This document shows positions 1 through 10,949 of a DNA stretch of 64,000 nucleotides, piece by piece (within the stretch, counting starts at the first letter, position 1; each line of letters opens with the position of its first letter). This DNA comes from Oegoconia quadripuncta (Eukaryota; Arthropoda; Insecta; Lepidoptera; Autostichidae): contig OX438760.1 of the NCBI GenBank assembly GCA_949316235.1, forward strand, positions 5,210,501-5,274,500, given 5' to 3'. The translations under genes and the position numbers were made by a program. The notes under the pieces are model-generated. The model had not been told where the DNA came from, searched no databases, and saw nothing but the letters and a program-made list of their open reading frames with translations.

Positions 1-70
1 AATTAGTACACAGTTAATTAATACACGTTTTAGACTAGAATGATATTTGATAAAATTTTATTGGCATTGA

Positions 71-360
71 GCGTCGGTGGCTCAGCGGTTAAGACACGGT
101 CTCTCAATTTGGGAGGTCCGGGTTCGTTTCCCAGGCAGGTAATATACCAATGAGTTTTAAATTTAGTTTAATTACTTATGTGCATTTATCTGACTGCTGT
201 TAAACGTTGGAGGAAAACATTGCGAGGAAAGGAAGTCCCCAACCATCATTGGGCCAGCGTGGTGGACTATAGCCCATACTCCCTCATTATAAGAGGGAAG
301 GCCTATATCCCTGGAGGGGATGTTTACGGGCTGATAATGACGATGAATCATCATGATGTA
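71..360 (+). repeat. tRNA-headed SINE (family D)
   Basis: The first ~70 bases look like a tRNA-derived pol III head, with an A-box-like GTGGCTCAGCGG and a B-box-like GGTTCGTTTCC. A tail segment from about 220 contains AGTCCCCAACC, GGGCCAGCG and GTGGACTA and ends in an ATGATG-rich run, a tail I recognise from lepidopteran SINEs. A shorter tail fragment of the same family lies at 9575-9665. The head is too degenerate, and too clearly joined to a SINE tail, to call a working tRNA. Confidence 0.6.
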
Positions 361-917
361 GTATTAAAAGCTGGTATTTAAAAGTATTTTTCATGTTGAA
401 CTTTGAGGGTTCAATATCTGGTGGGTCCAACCGGAACCCTTATGGTAACAATGATAACAACGCTACCCATTCATTGTGACACAAACAAACGTAACGAGTG
501 GACATTAGTAGATTTGCGAAATCAAGATACGTTACGATATCTAATTAGTAAAATAAATTGTTATAGAATCTCGCTGGAAAATCTGAACCGCATTTGGCCG
601 GGTTTACGTCTTACTCAAACAAAATTGTATATTGTATTGCCTGATAAATTTGATCACTTGATACAATAAATCCAGGAGATGGATGGGAGTTATTATCAGG
701 CGAAAACCACTTACGGTTGAAGTATATCACCCAATACATCAACATTATCATCTGACACTGTCGTAAGAGCGGAGTTAGTAAGAGTAACGTACCTACTACC
801 TACCTATTTACCGCAAAAAAGCTTTTAGCACACACACTAAGTAGAAAGCCTGTACTACTATTGTAAGCTACCTACATTATGGACAACTTTATATGTACGG
901 TATAGGGACCAAGTTTT
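361..917. other. Unassigned AT-rich sequence
   Basis: An 88-codon open frame lies at 403-669 on the + strand, but it has no recognisable motif and no repeat similarity that I can see. I do not call it a gene. Confidence 0.3.
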
Positions 918-1297
918 TTTGTGAAGAAAATCTCCTTTACGCTTTTTCAATAAGGTTCCAGTTCATATACAAAATCTTCCTCTCAATAAATTTAAAGATA
1001 CTATAAAACAGAAACTTATTAACAAAGCATATTATAAAATATCAGACTTTTCAGATGATATTCATCCCTGGACATAATCAGACCGTTCGCATGCCAGGCT
1101 ATTTCACAATTAATAATCAAATATAAAACCTTTATGCAAAATCAATGCCTGATTTTAAAAGAGCAACCCTTCGAATTTCTTGCTTGTTCTTCTCAGGGTA
1201 AAATTGCATTTTGAACAAGCTTAAAAATTGTAAAATTTACTATGTAAAATTGACTATTTTAAGTGTACTCTGTGTACCTACAAAATAAAGCATTTTT
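918..1297 (+). pseudogene. LINE 3' end (family G)
   Basis: A decayed 3' end of a non-LTR retrotransposon. Short stretches encode the C-terminus seen more clearly at 52394-52663 (patterns like FYNKxP, NLPLNKFK and KAYYKISD). It is followed by a 3' UTR with TTCTTGCTTGTTCTTCTC and a terminal AAAATAAAGCATTTTT. The same tail is at 33420-33812. It is 5' truncated and frame-broken, with no function expected. Confidence 0.6.
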
Positions 1298-1758
1298 GAC
1301 TTTCACTTAGACTTTTGTGCGCCTGGTAATAGCAGGGGCCAAAACTTTAAAAAAATATGAAAACTCGATCACGGTTAACTTAATATTAAATAACTCTACT
1401 GATTTAGGCCGCTGTCGGAGGCCTCCATGCGGCTCCTCGTACAAAATATTTAATTTCAGAACTTGGATCTCCTCGTTGCCGTACGCTTCGATCATTTCGT
1501 GATTTGTGTATTAAGGCAAAACTGCTGACTACTTATTATTTGAAATAAACTATATCGTCTAATCCATTTCTACATTATGTTATGCAAATAAAGTTTAGAT
1601 ATTACGTTTATTACTAAATCAAACCCATTACTGTATTATAATGGCATTAGTAATGGAATTTAACCAAATAGTAATGGATTTGCTGAGTATTAGAATTAAT
1701 GGTGCGGCTTCAGCTATCATCGCTTTCAGAATATACTATTTACTTATTATAGTATATA

Positions 1759-2168
1759 AGGTATAACAAAATTAACCCGACAAACGTTGCAGAGTGTATG
1801 TATAGGATGTACCTATTACGAAAAAAATAAAACATTAAAGTTAACAGATTTTATTCAAAAAATTAAATTTAGAAATGTAAATTTTGTGAGTTGGACCTTA
1901 TGGCCGCGCGCTCTAAGTACTTGCTGTGATTGGTTGCGCCCTGTGCCCCGTCACCCCCTTTGGCGTCTTCCACATGAACGTTGCCATTTTTTCTCATTGA
2001 TAAAATAAGGTACAATCGAAATGAAGTTAATTTGTATTTTCATTTGCACTTACATTTAATTTTTTTACTCTGAAACAAAATTTTTAAGGCTAGTTTTTTT
2101 TAATGAATATATTATTTTATTGTCATGTATAATCGCCAACGTTTGTCAGGTTAATTTTGTTACACCCT
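1759..2168. mobile_element. MITE-4, ~410 bp with ~32-bp terminal inverted repeats
   Basis: The left end (1759-1790, AGGTATAACAAAATTAACCC...) is repeated in inverted form at the right end (2135-2168), with a few mismatches in about 32 bases. Flanking DNA on both sides is TATA-rich, so the target duplication is uncertain. The interior has no transposase. It holds an inverted CCAAT-like GATTGGT and a GC-rich segment around 1900-1985. Superfamily not assigned. Confidence 0.6.
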
Positions 2169-2332
2169 ATATAGTACAGTAAACGTTAATTTATTCGGTT
2201 CATTCACTTACAACGTGGGAGGAAAGAAAGAAAAAGTTTTCATGTGTTTACGTGGCAGTGTATGATGGATGTCAATGAAAGCATCATTTACTTTGTAGCT
2301 TGATTTCTTTACAGCAACGGATCATAGATATT

Positions 2333-2587
2333 TAGTACTCGGTTTGGTTGGTGGTAGGGAATTTTAAATGTCCGCCTGACTAGCTACCACCATCTTATCT
2401 AAATCTGCCGCCAAACAGCAATGTTAATAGCATTGTTGTGTTCCGGTTGTCAGAGATAAGATAGCCATTTCACCAAATAAGATGGGGTTTCCTGGTTAGT
2501 ACGCTACCACCTTCGGCCTCATCTTCACTTAACATCAAGTGTGAATGAGGTCAAGAAGTGCTAACCCGTTGTGCATAAAAAAAACAT
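2333..2587 (+). repeat. SINE family C, 5' truncated
   Basis: Begins inside the family at TACTCGGTTTGGTTGGTGG and runs through the conserved body (GTCCGCCTG, CTACCACCATC, GAGATAAGATAGCC, TCACTTAACATC) to a poly-A tail after GTTGTGCAT. The full copy for comparison is at 22181-22509. Confidence 0.8.
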
Positions 2588-2644
2588 GACACCTCCACGC
2601 GTTTCTTGAGAAAAAGGAACTTAACAGATGTACAACGAAGAAGT

Positions 2645-2728
2645 ACGAGCGTTTTTAACATTCAAACGTTACGATGCGATAGCGACACGCATCGTGATGA
2701 GCGCTCAGCGAATGTTAAAAACGCTCGT
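2645..2728. repeat. CpG-rich nested inverted repeat
   Basis: Perfect 19-base arms at 2645-2663 and 2710-2728 enclose an inner perfect 8-base pair of arms at 2671-2678 and 2688-2695. The DNA around it to about 2765 is CpG-rich, unlike the AT-rich surroundings. It could be a small foldback element or a foldable transcript. A 60-codon frame overlaps it but is probably chance. Confidence 0.6.
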
Positions 2729-2786
2729 CGCGGCGCTAGTCGCGCAAGGTCGTGCCCGAGCCGTTAAAAATATATGTCCATCTATA

Positions 2787-3060
2787 CAGGGTGAATTTGA
2801 ATTCGTGTAATTCCCATTATCTGGTGAAACCACTCTTGATTACGAACATCTTTCCCAAAGGAACCATACCCGAATTCGATCAAAAATTTTTTGATTACCC
2901 ATACCCAAAGACAACATTCTGAAACCAAGTATTCAAGAGAAATACATTAGGTCTTATTAAAAAAAACATATACTTGTTCCAGTTTACTTATACAAAGTAA
3001 ACTATTCTGAAACCACATTTAGTATGGAAGTCCAACAATTTTCTGCTGGTGAAAAATAAA
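2787..3060 (+). mobile_element. MITE-3, partial copy
   Basis: Starts with the family terminus CAGGGTGAATTTGAATTCG and continues through GATTACGAAC, GGAACCATA and TTTTTTGATTACCCATA. The distal inverted arm is missing or shuffled. Other copies are at 3322-3530, 12347-12515, 16736-17483 and 17620-17734. Confidence 0.55.
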
Positions 3061-3321
3061 TAAATAATGTTTATTTTCTGAAAGCCTACTTAAAAGTACA
3101 ATGTGTTAAAAATATTTTACAATGTATGTAATTAATAACATTAGAAAGTAATCTGAAGCCAAGAAACATGTAATTGACGCTAAAATGGGTCTAAACCTGT
3201 ACTATAGCGTCAATTGTATATTAGTAGTTGCTGATTGCCAACTGGGTGATACTAGTGACTAGTTTGTGTATTATGATTTGAGTGTATGTTGTTATTTGAG
3301 TGGTGTATGTGGGTGCCTACA

Positions 3322-3530
3322 ATCTACTCCTGAATACGAACAACTCTCCACTAGGAACCACATAGCCGAATTCACCCGAAAATTGTTGGACTTCCGTACT
3401 AACGGTGGATTCAGAATGGTTTACTTTGTTTGGGTAATCGAAAATTTTTTGATCGAATTCGGCTATGGTTCTTAGTGGAAAGTTGTTCGTAATCAGGAGT
3501 GGAGTCACCAGTAAACAGGAATTACACACC
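3322..3530. mobile_element. MITE-3, foldback copy
   Basis: The left arm (from 3324, CTACTCCTGAATACGAACAA, through CCGAATTC) recurs inverted at about 3453-3505. A further outer piece, GTCACCAGTAAACAGGAATT, follows. The central part contains TTACTTTGTTTGGGTAATCG. This compact hairpin organisation is shared with the longer copy at 16736-17483. Confidence 0.6.
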
Positions 3531-3539
3531 AGGAACCGG

Positions 3540-4636
3540 TATCGATCTTAAAACGTAAACCCGCGTTTCTTCCGCAATACCTCACACAATAGGCGGACGA
3601 TAGGGCTGGCAATTATGATGCGCACACTGCACAGGCGAAGTTTTCCACTACATTAAAATTCACGTATTCATTGTGTGTGAACGCCAACTAAACGTAGATC
3701 GTGCATGAAATAGTTGGTTCGAATTTATTGCCCTCTAGTCACCGCCTGTGAATTTACTTCGTATACTCCTACTGCATTGTGGACTGCACTTATTACTTTT
3801 CATATTCGCGCTGTACCACATTCATTTGTGCAAGGCCGGCTCCTGGTCGTGGGGTCATGACACATGACAGCCCGTGCGGCGCGTGCGCAAAGGGGTCAAA
3901 TTACTGGGTCACAGAAATAATAATCTGGTTCAAATTCAAGAGATTTTTGAATGTCAAATGAAAGTCGAAGCCACGTCGATTAATTGAATCTAAGTTGTAT
4001 AATATGACCATTTTCATTACAAACTCACAGTAATATTCGCGAATTCTGAAATAACAGAATATAGTCGACAGAACACAACTGACGTCAGGCTTTTGCAACT
4101 TCGCATATTTATAGCACACACGCGTCGATATACCTAGGTGGTTTGATAAGTCCATGACTTTATGGTTGAATAAAAACTTTTTCATATTTTTTTTTAACCG
4201 AAAAAAAAGCTGCCGGAGAAATCCGGGCTTCGAGTATTAATTAAACACTATTATTTACGTCGTAAAACCATTAAGCAAAAGGAAGATAATATTGAAAAAA
4301 TATTGGAATCTGCGCCTTCTCATGGAATGGTATACAAGTGGTTCACTGAATGGCGTTGTGGACGTTGTGTTAGCTAGTTCATTCATTATAATTAAATGTG
4401 ATTAAAAGAAATAGTGTTCCTCAGTATTAAGCTATGCAGATGGCTGCAAACACGAATAATCATTAGTAAGATGCGCATGCGTAAATCAAGCTAAAGTATG
4501 ACTTTTGGGCAATGCTTGCTTATTGTTCTGATGCATGCCTTAGCTGCCTCGATTTTGAATTGTGACGGTGATATCTATGGCCATTAATTCATAGCGAGTA
4601 AATGCTGTGTGATTATATTAACCTTTATATTATATA
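3540..4636. other. Unassigned sequence
   Basis: No recognised repeat or gene. A 94-codon minus-strand frame at 3901-4185 has no domain that I can identify. Confidence 0.3.
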
Positions 4637-4962
4637 CCCGTGGCTCAATGTAAGCAACATTGGGTTTACGATTCGGAGGTCGTGGGTTCGATCCTGAGCG
4701 GGGTACATGTTTAAGTACTGGGTTTGGTTGGTGGTAGGGCATTTTAAATGTCCGCCTCGCTAGCTATCACCATCTTATCTAAATCTGCCGCCAAGCAGCA
4801 ATGTTAATAGCATTGTTGTGTTCCGGTTGTCAGAGATAAGACAGCCACTCCCCCAAATGTGTTGGCGTACTGACCCAGTACGCTTCCACCTTCGACCTCA
4901 TCTTCACTTAACATGAGGTGTGATTGAGGTCAAATACCAACCCGTCGTTCATAAAAAAAAAA
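4637..4962 (+). repeat. SINE family C, full-length
   Basis: The tRNA-like head (CCGTGGCTCAATG, then GGTTCGATCC as B-box) is followed by the conserved body and the terminal GTCGTTCATAAAAAAAAAA. It matches 22181-22509 throughout, with scattered substitutions, so it is an old but complete insertion. Confidence 0.85.
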
Positions 4963-5536
4963 GATTTATATGTTGTATTGTTTGTGTGTTATTAGGTTTT
5001 AACATAAAATAAAATAAAATTTATCCTAAAGAAATGTTCTTTCTTTGTAAAAGTCATGGACTTATCAAATTCCCTCGTATGTCTGTGCGCCACGCTCATT
5101 TCGCACTTCAACTGTTTTTCCGTTCTACACCACGCACCTACTTCTTCAGTTGTTGAATCTTATAACATTGTTAACAAACTAAGTAAATACATTTGAGCCG
5201 GCGACGACAGCGTTTCAATTTAAACAAATTAAGAGATGGCCGAGTGGACGGCGAGTAGCGGATTTGGGAAATAGTTGCAAATGAAAGCGGTACCCATTCC
5301 ATTATGAATAGGGTTACCGAGACACTTGGGAATTAACCCACGCTTGACTTTCACAAAGAATAATTATACTGGCTGAAGCTTTAGGGGAATATCAACTAGG
5401 ATTAAGTTATAAGTGCGGTTCACACACATCAATCGGAATATTCGTAAGTGGTCACAAGTACAGGTGGTTACGGGCTGTATGGCGTTGCCTAAGCGTTAAC
5501 AACTTAACCTTACTTAGGGTAGTCCCTCTATTTTTT
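4963..5536. other. Unassigned sequence
   Basis: No recognised repeat, no open frame of note and no RNA gene seen. Confidence 0.3.
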
Positions 5537-5680
5537 TTTTATATGAGAGGGCGGCAAACGAGCATGCGTGTCACCTGATGGAAAGGAATCATCGCCGCCC
5601 ATGGACACCGGCAACACCAAAAGTGTCACAGATGCGTTGCCGGCCTTTGAGGAAGGTGTAGGCTCGTTTCTTGAAGGTTC
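5537..5680 (-). repeat. Poly-A-tailed retroelement 3' end (family E)
   Basis: A T-run followed by ATATGAGAGGGCGGCAAACG and CATGGACACC..GCAACACC is the reverse of the tail at 15533-15712, where it ends in poly-A. Here the element therefore lies on the minus strand. Only the 3' portion is present. Confidence 0.75.
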
Positions 5681-6009
5681 CAATGTCGTACGAACGAAAC
5701 GAAACTAAAACGAAAATAGAGGGTTATCTACATACAAGTTGTAAGTATCTATTTTAGTTGTATTTACCTAGTTATAAATTTAATTGTTGTCAAATTGTGG
5801 TCAAACGCGATCAAATCCAGTCAATCATAAAAAAAAAAATACAATTGTGTAAATATATATATTTTTTTGGTGAAAGAATCAGTCTCCCTATAGAGCGAGG
5901 CAATGCGACCAGCCTTTTGGATATGATTCCACAAACTTGGACTTGGGGCAACTTATTATATGTATATTTACCTGCATGGCCCATAAAGTAAGGCAATTTT
6001 TTTTGGGGT

Positions 6010-6190
6010 GTATGTGTATGTATGTAGTTTTCTATCTTATCTCATGTAGCCTAAACAGCTTGATCGATTTTGAAATGCATGGTGTCGTTTAGGGAGTATA
6101 ATTTTATGATAAAAATCCAACATGGCAAACTACAAAATAAGCTATCGGGGTTTTTGGTGTTTAAACTTATATTGTTATTTAAAAACAATT
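6010..6190 (+). repeat. Interspersed repeat (family R6)
   Basis: Shares with 15030-15290 and 61690-61850 a GTATGTATGT run, then CTTGATCGATTTTGAA, GCATGGTGTCGTT, a segment AAATCCAA.ATGGC and a TTGGTTTTTAAA-type end. Class unknown. No coding capacity seen. Confidence 0.5.
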
Positions 6191-6245
6191 CGCATTATTG
6201 TCACTGTAGTATCCAAATAAATAATATTTCATTTTAGATAATCAT

Positions 6246-7208
6246 TTGACAGTATGGAATACTCAGGAACTTGGGCGTTTTTTTTTTGTGCTTTCTCCAT
6301 TACTTTTCTCTGTATTCATCAACAATATCTCAAAAGTTATTTCTTCTCTCTACCACCTGTATGCGGATGATTTACAAATTTATAGACACTTTTCGCTCAA
6401 TGAGGCGGCAGATGCTGTTAGTGCCATAAACAGTGATCTTAGTGCCATACATTTGTGGGCTGCGTCTTTTGGTCTTCTTGTAAACCCAACCAAATCACAA
6501 GCGCTGGTTATCGGTAGCAGTCGTTTGAGGCCGAGAGCAATTCATATTCCAGGTATATATTTTAACGGAACTTGCATACCTTATAGTGACAAAGTCAAAA
6601 ACCTCGGGGTCATCTTTGATGGCCATCTGTCGTGGTCACCTCATATAAACGACGTGAGCAGGCGCATGCATTACACCTTTCACTCTCTTAAGCGACTTCA
6701 GAACTTCCTTCCTTTAAAAACTAAAATTATGCTTTCACAAACCCTTCTTCTCCCCATACTAGACTACGCTGATGTGTGCTACTTGGATGTGACTGAGGAG
6801 TTGCTAAATAAGCTTGAGCGCCTACAAAATCTTGCCATACGTTTCATTTTCGGATTACGTAAATATGACCATGTATCTGCGTTTCGCGCTCAGCTAAAAT
6901 GGCTCCCCATCCGACTTCGGCGCAATGTGCACATCCTCTCCTTCCTATATAACATCCTCAAAAATCCCAACTCTCCTGATTATCTGAGTTCCCGCTTTAA
7001 TTTACTCCCCCCTCCTGATGTTCCTAGGCGATCCTGCATTACAAAAACACTTGCCTGTCCTAGAGCCACAACAAACTTTCTTTTTCACTCCTTTAGTGTT
7101 CAAGCAGCCATGATGTGGAATAAACTGCCAAAATTAATTCAGGATAGCCCTTCAATTGCAGTATTTAAGAAAAGGCTAAAAGAGCATTACCTCTCCCATC
7201 TTTCGTGA
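6246..7208 (+). pseudogene. LINE reverse transcriptase, 5'-truncated (family H)
   Basis: A 320-codon open segment covers the C-terminal half of a non-LTR retrotransposon reverse transcriptase. Visible are LSPLLFSVFINNI (residues ~17-29), the catalytic YADD in LYADDLQIY (residues ~38-46), NPTKSQ (~80-85), a thumb-like LGVIFDGHLSW, and the C-terminal WNKLP motif with a basic end. The canonical preceding GxPQG block is garbled, and the endonuclease and ORF1 are absent, so this is a dead 5'-truncated copy that happens to have kept its frame. It belongs to the Jockey/CR1 group of LINEs in my judgement; the exact clade is not certain. The apparent ATG start is not a native start. Confidence 0.8.
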
Positions 7209-7556
7209 TATTAGTATGTGTATGTAGGTTTATAGTACATATATATATATAGTATATATGTATATAATTAAATTATGTTATGTATATATTTCGCAGTAGG
7301 TATATGTAATATATTTAGTGTAAGTTTATTATTCAGTTATCTTTTCTTTTTTTTATTTGTTTTATTATTCGTTATAGGATTTTTTCTTTTGCACACAATT
7401 TACTGCTAAACCCCAAATTTACTAAGTTTCCTATTTCAATGCTCAGGTTGGCTGGAAGAGATCTCTTAAAGAGATAAGTCCACCTTTGTACGTGACCTAT
7501 TGTTTGTACTCTGTTATTGTAATATTTTGGTGCAATAAAGAATATATTTAAGAGTA
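7209..7556 (+). repeat. 3' UTR of the family H LINE with a terminal stem-loop
   Basis: A TA-rich stretch is followed by GGCTGGAAGAG, then a perfect 6-bp stem (7461-7466 with 7470-7475, loop TAA), then ATAAGTCCACC and a terminal TGCAATAAAGAATATATTT. The same organisation is seen at 16817-17144, 19130-19394, 55490-55630 and 57535-57660. It is probably the template end recognised by the LINE reverse transcriptase. Confidence 0.65.
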
Positions 7557-7855
7557 ATATCAAGTCCGATGGCAACCTTAGCTTTTGGGATCCACGGTTT
7601 AATTATATTGCAGCGTTACGAATTCTTTGGTTTCCGACTCGGGAATATTTCATCAAGGCAATGTTTCAGTTTAAAAGTTGGATAGCGCTCTTTGTAGCGG
7701 GAACTACGAACTGCGTTTATACCTTTAATTATATCCTAGTTGGGATAAATTATTTATTAACGGAATACCTTAAAGTAGGTAAAAATGACTGTACTATACT
7801 GAATCTAGATTTCAGTATTGCGATGTAGACAGTCGGCGTCGTAGTTCTTCATACA

Positions 7856-8035
7856 GCCCTGATTTGTTTGTTTGTTTGTTGATCTATCACGGCGAAACGG
7901 TTGAACGGATTTAGATGAAATTTGGTATATTGGTAGAATATACCCTGGATTAAGATATAGGATAGTTCTCGCGGGATAAACAAATTACCGCGATAAGCTT
8001 ATTCCACGCAGGCGAAGCCGCGGGCGGAAAGCTTA
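7856..8035 (+). mobile_element. Helitron-like repeat (family X)
   Basis: Contains the family landmarks GTTTGTTTGTTGATC, GATGAAATTTGGTATAT, GCGGGATAAACAAATT and the 3' end GCGAAGCCGCGGGCGGAAAG. The 3' terminus is CTTAAT here, where other copies have CTAGT. The TC-start and CTAG-end organisation suggests a non-autonomous Helitron-like family, but this was not confirmed. Confidence 0.6.
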
Positions 8036-8037
8036 AT

Positions 8038-8230
8038 TAATAAATATTTCGGACACTTACATCTAAGTATACCTTGTACTATGGATACTAGATAACCCTA
8101 AACATACATAAATATTTATATAAACATCCGAATTTATGTTCGTATTCATCACACTAACACTACCCCATTCGAACCCGCAACAGTTGGTTTCGCTGACAGG
8201 GTCACAATCCAACACATCAACCGGTCATCA
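8038..8230 (-). repeat. SINE family A
   Basis: Reads in reverse as a tRNA-like head with GTGACCCTGTCAGCG and GGTTCGAAT, followed by the body ATGTTTATATAAATATTTATG and an AAATATTTA tail. It abuts the Helitron-like repeat on its left. Confidence 0.75.
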
Positions 8231-8488
8231 AAGTAAATTCTCTGAAATCACCCTTTTCTAGTCTGTATAACTTAAATATCTAGCATGCAACCAGTTAACC
8301 ACATAATATAGTTCTTTATGCATTGATTTAGCTATAGATATGGTAGCGCGAACAAATTTATGTCGAGAGTCATGTATGCAGTTATATCATCAGATCTTAC
8401 CCAAAAGCAACAATTGACTGAAAATAATTGAATATACTTAAAATACATACATCTAATATATAATTATCTAAATTTTTATTACTGTTAC

Positions 8489-8535
8489 TAGTACCTACAA
8501 AACATTAAACAAAAATTTATGTTTTGTAGGTACTA
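8489..8535. repeat. Perfect 17-bp inverted repeat
   Basis: Arms at 8489-8505 and 8519-8535, 13-base spacer. The arm reads TAGTACCTACAAAACAT. No family relation seen. Confidence 0.8.
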
Positions 8536-8808
8536 TTTAAGTAACCAGTGTAACTTTGTTATCAATATACTACTGTGTAAGCTATCATAAGAGTGTGATA
8601 TGTTGTACTGTTGGTGTACCTAATTTAAAAAAAATAAAAAATTCCGACGATCATAGAGTCTCCTTCATTTTTTGAAAGAAAGAAGATGAAAGAAAGAAAA
8701 GAAAAAGTATTTATTGCCAACAAATACAGAAAATTTCGTAGGTATATCATTTTGCATAATTAAATGTATTTGTGGCAAAGGGATTGGGCGTCAGCATTTG
8801 CTGCCAAT

Positions 8809-8952
8809 GATGTCGATTCGGATGTAGGTACACCAACTAAACTAAAACCAGTTTTAAAGTAGTACTGTCTGTTTCTCCCTAGAACAGTACGATGCGACGG
8901 CACCACTCTAAAACTGGTTTTAGTTTAGTTGGTGTACATCCGAATCGACACC
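8809..8952. mobile_element. MITE-2, foldback copy
   Basis: A near-palindromic element of about 145 bp. Its ends read GATGTCGATTCGGATG and CATCCGAATCGACACC. It has nested arms with CACCAACTAAACTAAAACCA and an inner AGTACTGT / ACAGTAC pair. Two more copies are at 22030-22180 and 48112-48258. It has no coding capacity and was probably mobilised in trans. Confidence 0.8.
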
Positions 8953-9516
8953 AACATGTAGTATGGCAATTGACAGCGCTGGTTTTCAGCGCAACCCCTC
9001 TCTCACTTAGGTTTTCAAATTAAAACAACACAGTCACAGTCAGTTTTAAGTCGGTTAAAAACGTATTTTCTCGGCAACTATTCTAAACACATTATACATA
9101 TGCTCAGTACAAAATTGGCAAAATCCTAGAGTTCTTAGTATCCATTTTAAACGAATTACTGCATTTTATATTCAATGTCCATTATTGTCCATTCATCTAA
9201 TACTCTGGTTAATGACGTATCATTCGACCTCTAATGACCGCATCAGCTGATACGTTGCAGTGGCCGATTGCAATGCAATTTGGGTTAAAGCTCACTGCAC
9301 TCGGAGTGCACTTAGAAATACGTGTATTGCAGAAATTGGTTTAGTAAATGTATTAGCCAACTATGGAATCACATGGAATATACCCATTAAGAGGGTATCA
9401 TGAAAATCGAGGGCAGATCCAGAGTGTCGGTCATGGGGTTATGACACTCAAAAACAGATAATGTAGTAGAAATTGGCAAAATAAACACGTGCTAAATACT
9501 CGAATATACACAGCGG
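8953..9516. other. Unassigned sequence
   Basis: No recognised repeat, reading frame or RNA gene. Confidence 0.3.
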
Positions 9517-9582
9517 AATTCAGCTATTTTGACAATGTCACAAAACTGTGCCGAAACAGTGGCAAATAGTGCCGAAAGAAGT
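9517..9582 (+). repeat. Repeat R9, copy 1
   Basis: GGAATTCAGCTATTTTGACA, then CAAAACTGTGCCGAAACAGTG and AAATAGTGCC, occur in inverted orientation at 20343-20440. Class unknown. Confidence 0.55.
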
Positions 9583-9665
9583 CCCCAACCCGCATTGGAC
9601 CAGCGTTTACGAGGGAAGGACTACATTGCTGCAGTGAGCTGATGATAATTATGAGTGCCTAAAGG
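9575..9665 (+). repeat. SINE family D tail fragment
   Basis: GAAGTCCCCAACCCGCATTGG followed by ACCAGCG, GAGGGAAGGA and GTGAGCTGATGATAA matches the tail of the SINE at 71-360. The head is missing. Confidence 0.5.
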
Positions 9666-10257
9666 AAAAAATGTGTGCCACGCAAGTGAGTACTCTGACG
9701 TCACGTATTGCTGGAATCCGCATTCTCATAGTTAAAGCAGTCGCTTTACCTATGATGATAATTTATATCCAAAAAAAAACTATGCATAAAGTTATTCAAT
9801 AACCACTTTATTTAGATGTCTTTTGAAAATGGGCAGCGCAGATGACGGACTTGGAAAATGGAAATGGAAATCTCCCACGTTGTGAAACGAAAGTGTGATT
9901 CAGATAAACAAACCGACCCTGTTAAAAGCTAAATGTATGGCAAATAATAGCAATCGAAAATAACTGATAAGATATACACATAAACAGACTAACATAAGGT
10001 TTAAAATTTTATAACAAAGGTGCATCGGGGGTAAAAAAAGAATGCAATTACATTGGGAAACTGGTATTTTGGGATCTGTTTATAAATTATATTTTATTTA
10101 ATATGGAACTAAATGAAACTTTGCGCTGTTCATTGCTTCGAAGAATTCGATAGAAAGTTGGATCCACACTTGATAGAGTATACCGCCTGTTAAGTGATTA
10201 TGGATTTCCAGGCACCTAAATAAGTCGAAAATAGTGCGATGTCAGACACGTAAAAAG
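9666..10257. other. Unassigned sequence
   Basis: AT-rich, with no recognised element or gene. Confidence 0.3.
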
Positions 10258-10350
10258 AATTGAAAATCACGTCTCTTTCCGTGGGTGTCGTGAAAGGCGA
10301 TTAAGGGACTTTACACAAAAAACATCAATAGACTTGCCTGTTTCAACTGG
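10258..10350. repeat. Short LINE-derived segment
   Basis: CGTGGGTGTCGTGAAAGGCG followed by ATTAAGGGACTT is a segment I recognise as common in lepidopteran genomes, probably from an RTE-type LINE. Too short to place. Confidence 0.4.
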
Positions 10351-10949
10351 GTTTTTGCTTACGGTGTCACATTGTGTTATATTTCGAAATGTGAAGCGTG
10401 ACGTTGTTTTAAGTTTTAACTTTGGAATAAAGGATGTGACTTTTTCTAATTATGTATAAAATAGTCGAAAACAAATCCAATTCTACTAGAACTTTTCAAA
10501 AATCATGATATAATTGAGCACGAAAGTTATCTGAAATGCATTCAGTTTTCGTCAGTATTTCGAACCCATTAAGTTACAAAATGCGATAACTATGCTAGAA
10601 ACGAGCTTGCATCGCAAATCGAGAATAAAATTATATAAATTGAAAAATGAAACCTTCTTGTTTGGACATTCATGATGGATGGCATTGCTGAATTAGAGCG
10701 GGCTTTGGAAACGATTCCACCCTAACTGCACGTTTCTTGAAATCTCAGTATAATTAAGTACGATGCATCATTCGTTAAACACAACAGACGGTTCAGGACG
10801 GAGTGCACTCACCCAAGCTAGGATTAAATGTATTGGTACAGCTAATTTATATAAATCAGTAGTTCAATTTCACTATGTAAACAACACAACAAAGGACGGT
10901 TGCGGATTCGATTCGATGGTGGGTGGGACATTTTTAAACCTCGGCCTGG
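10351..10949. other. Unassigned sequence
   Basis: No recognised element. A 120-codon frame starting at 10763 runs into the SINE at 10950 and has no domain; I treat it as chance. Confidence 0.3.
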
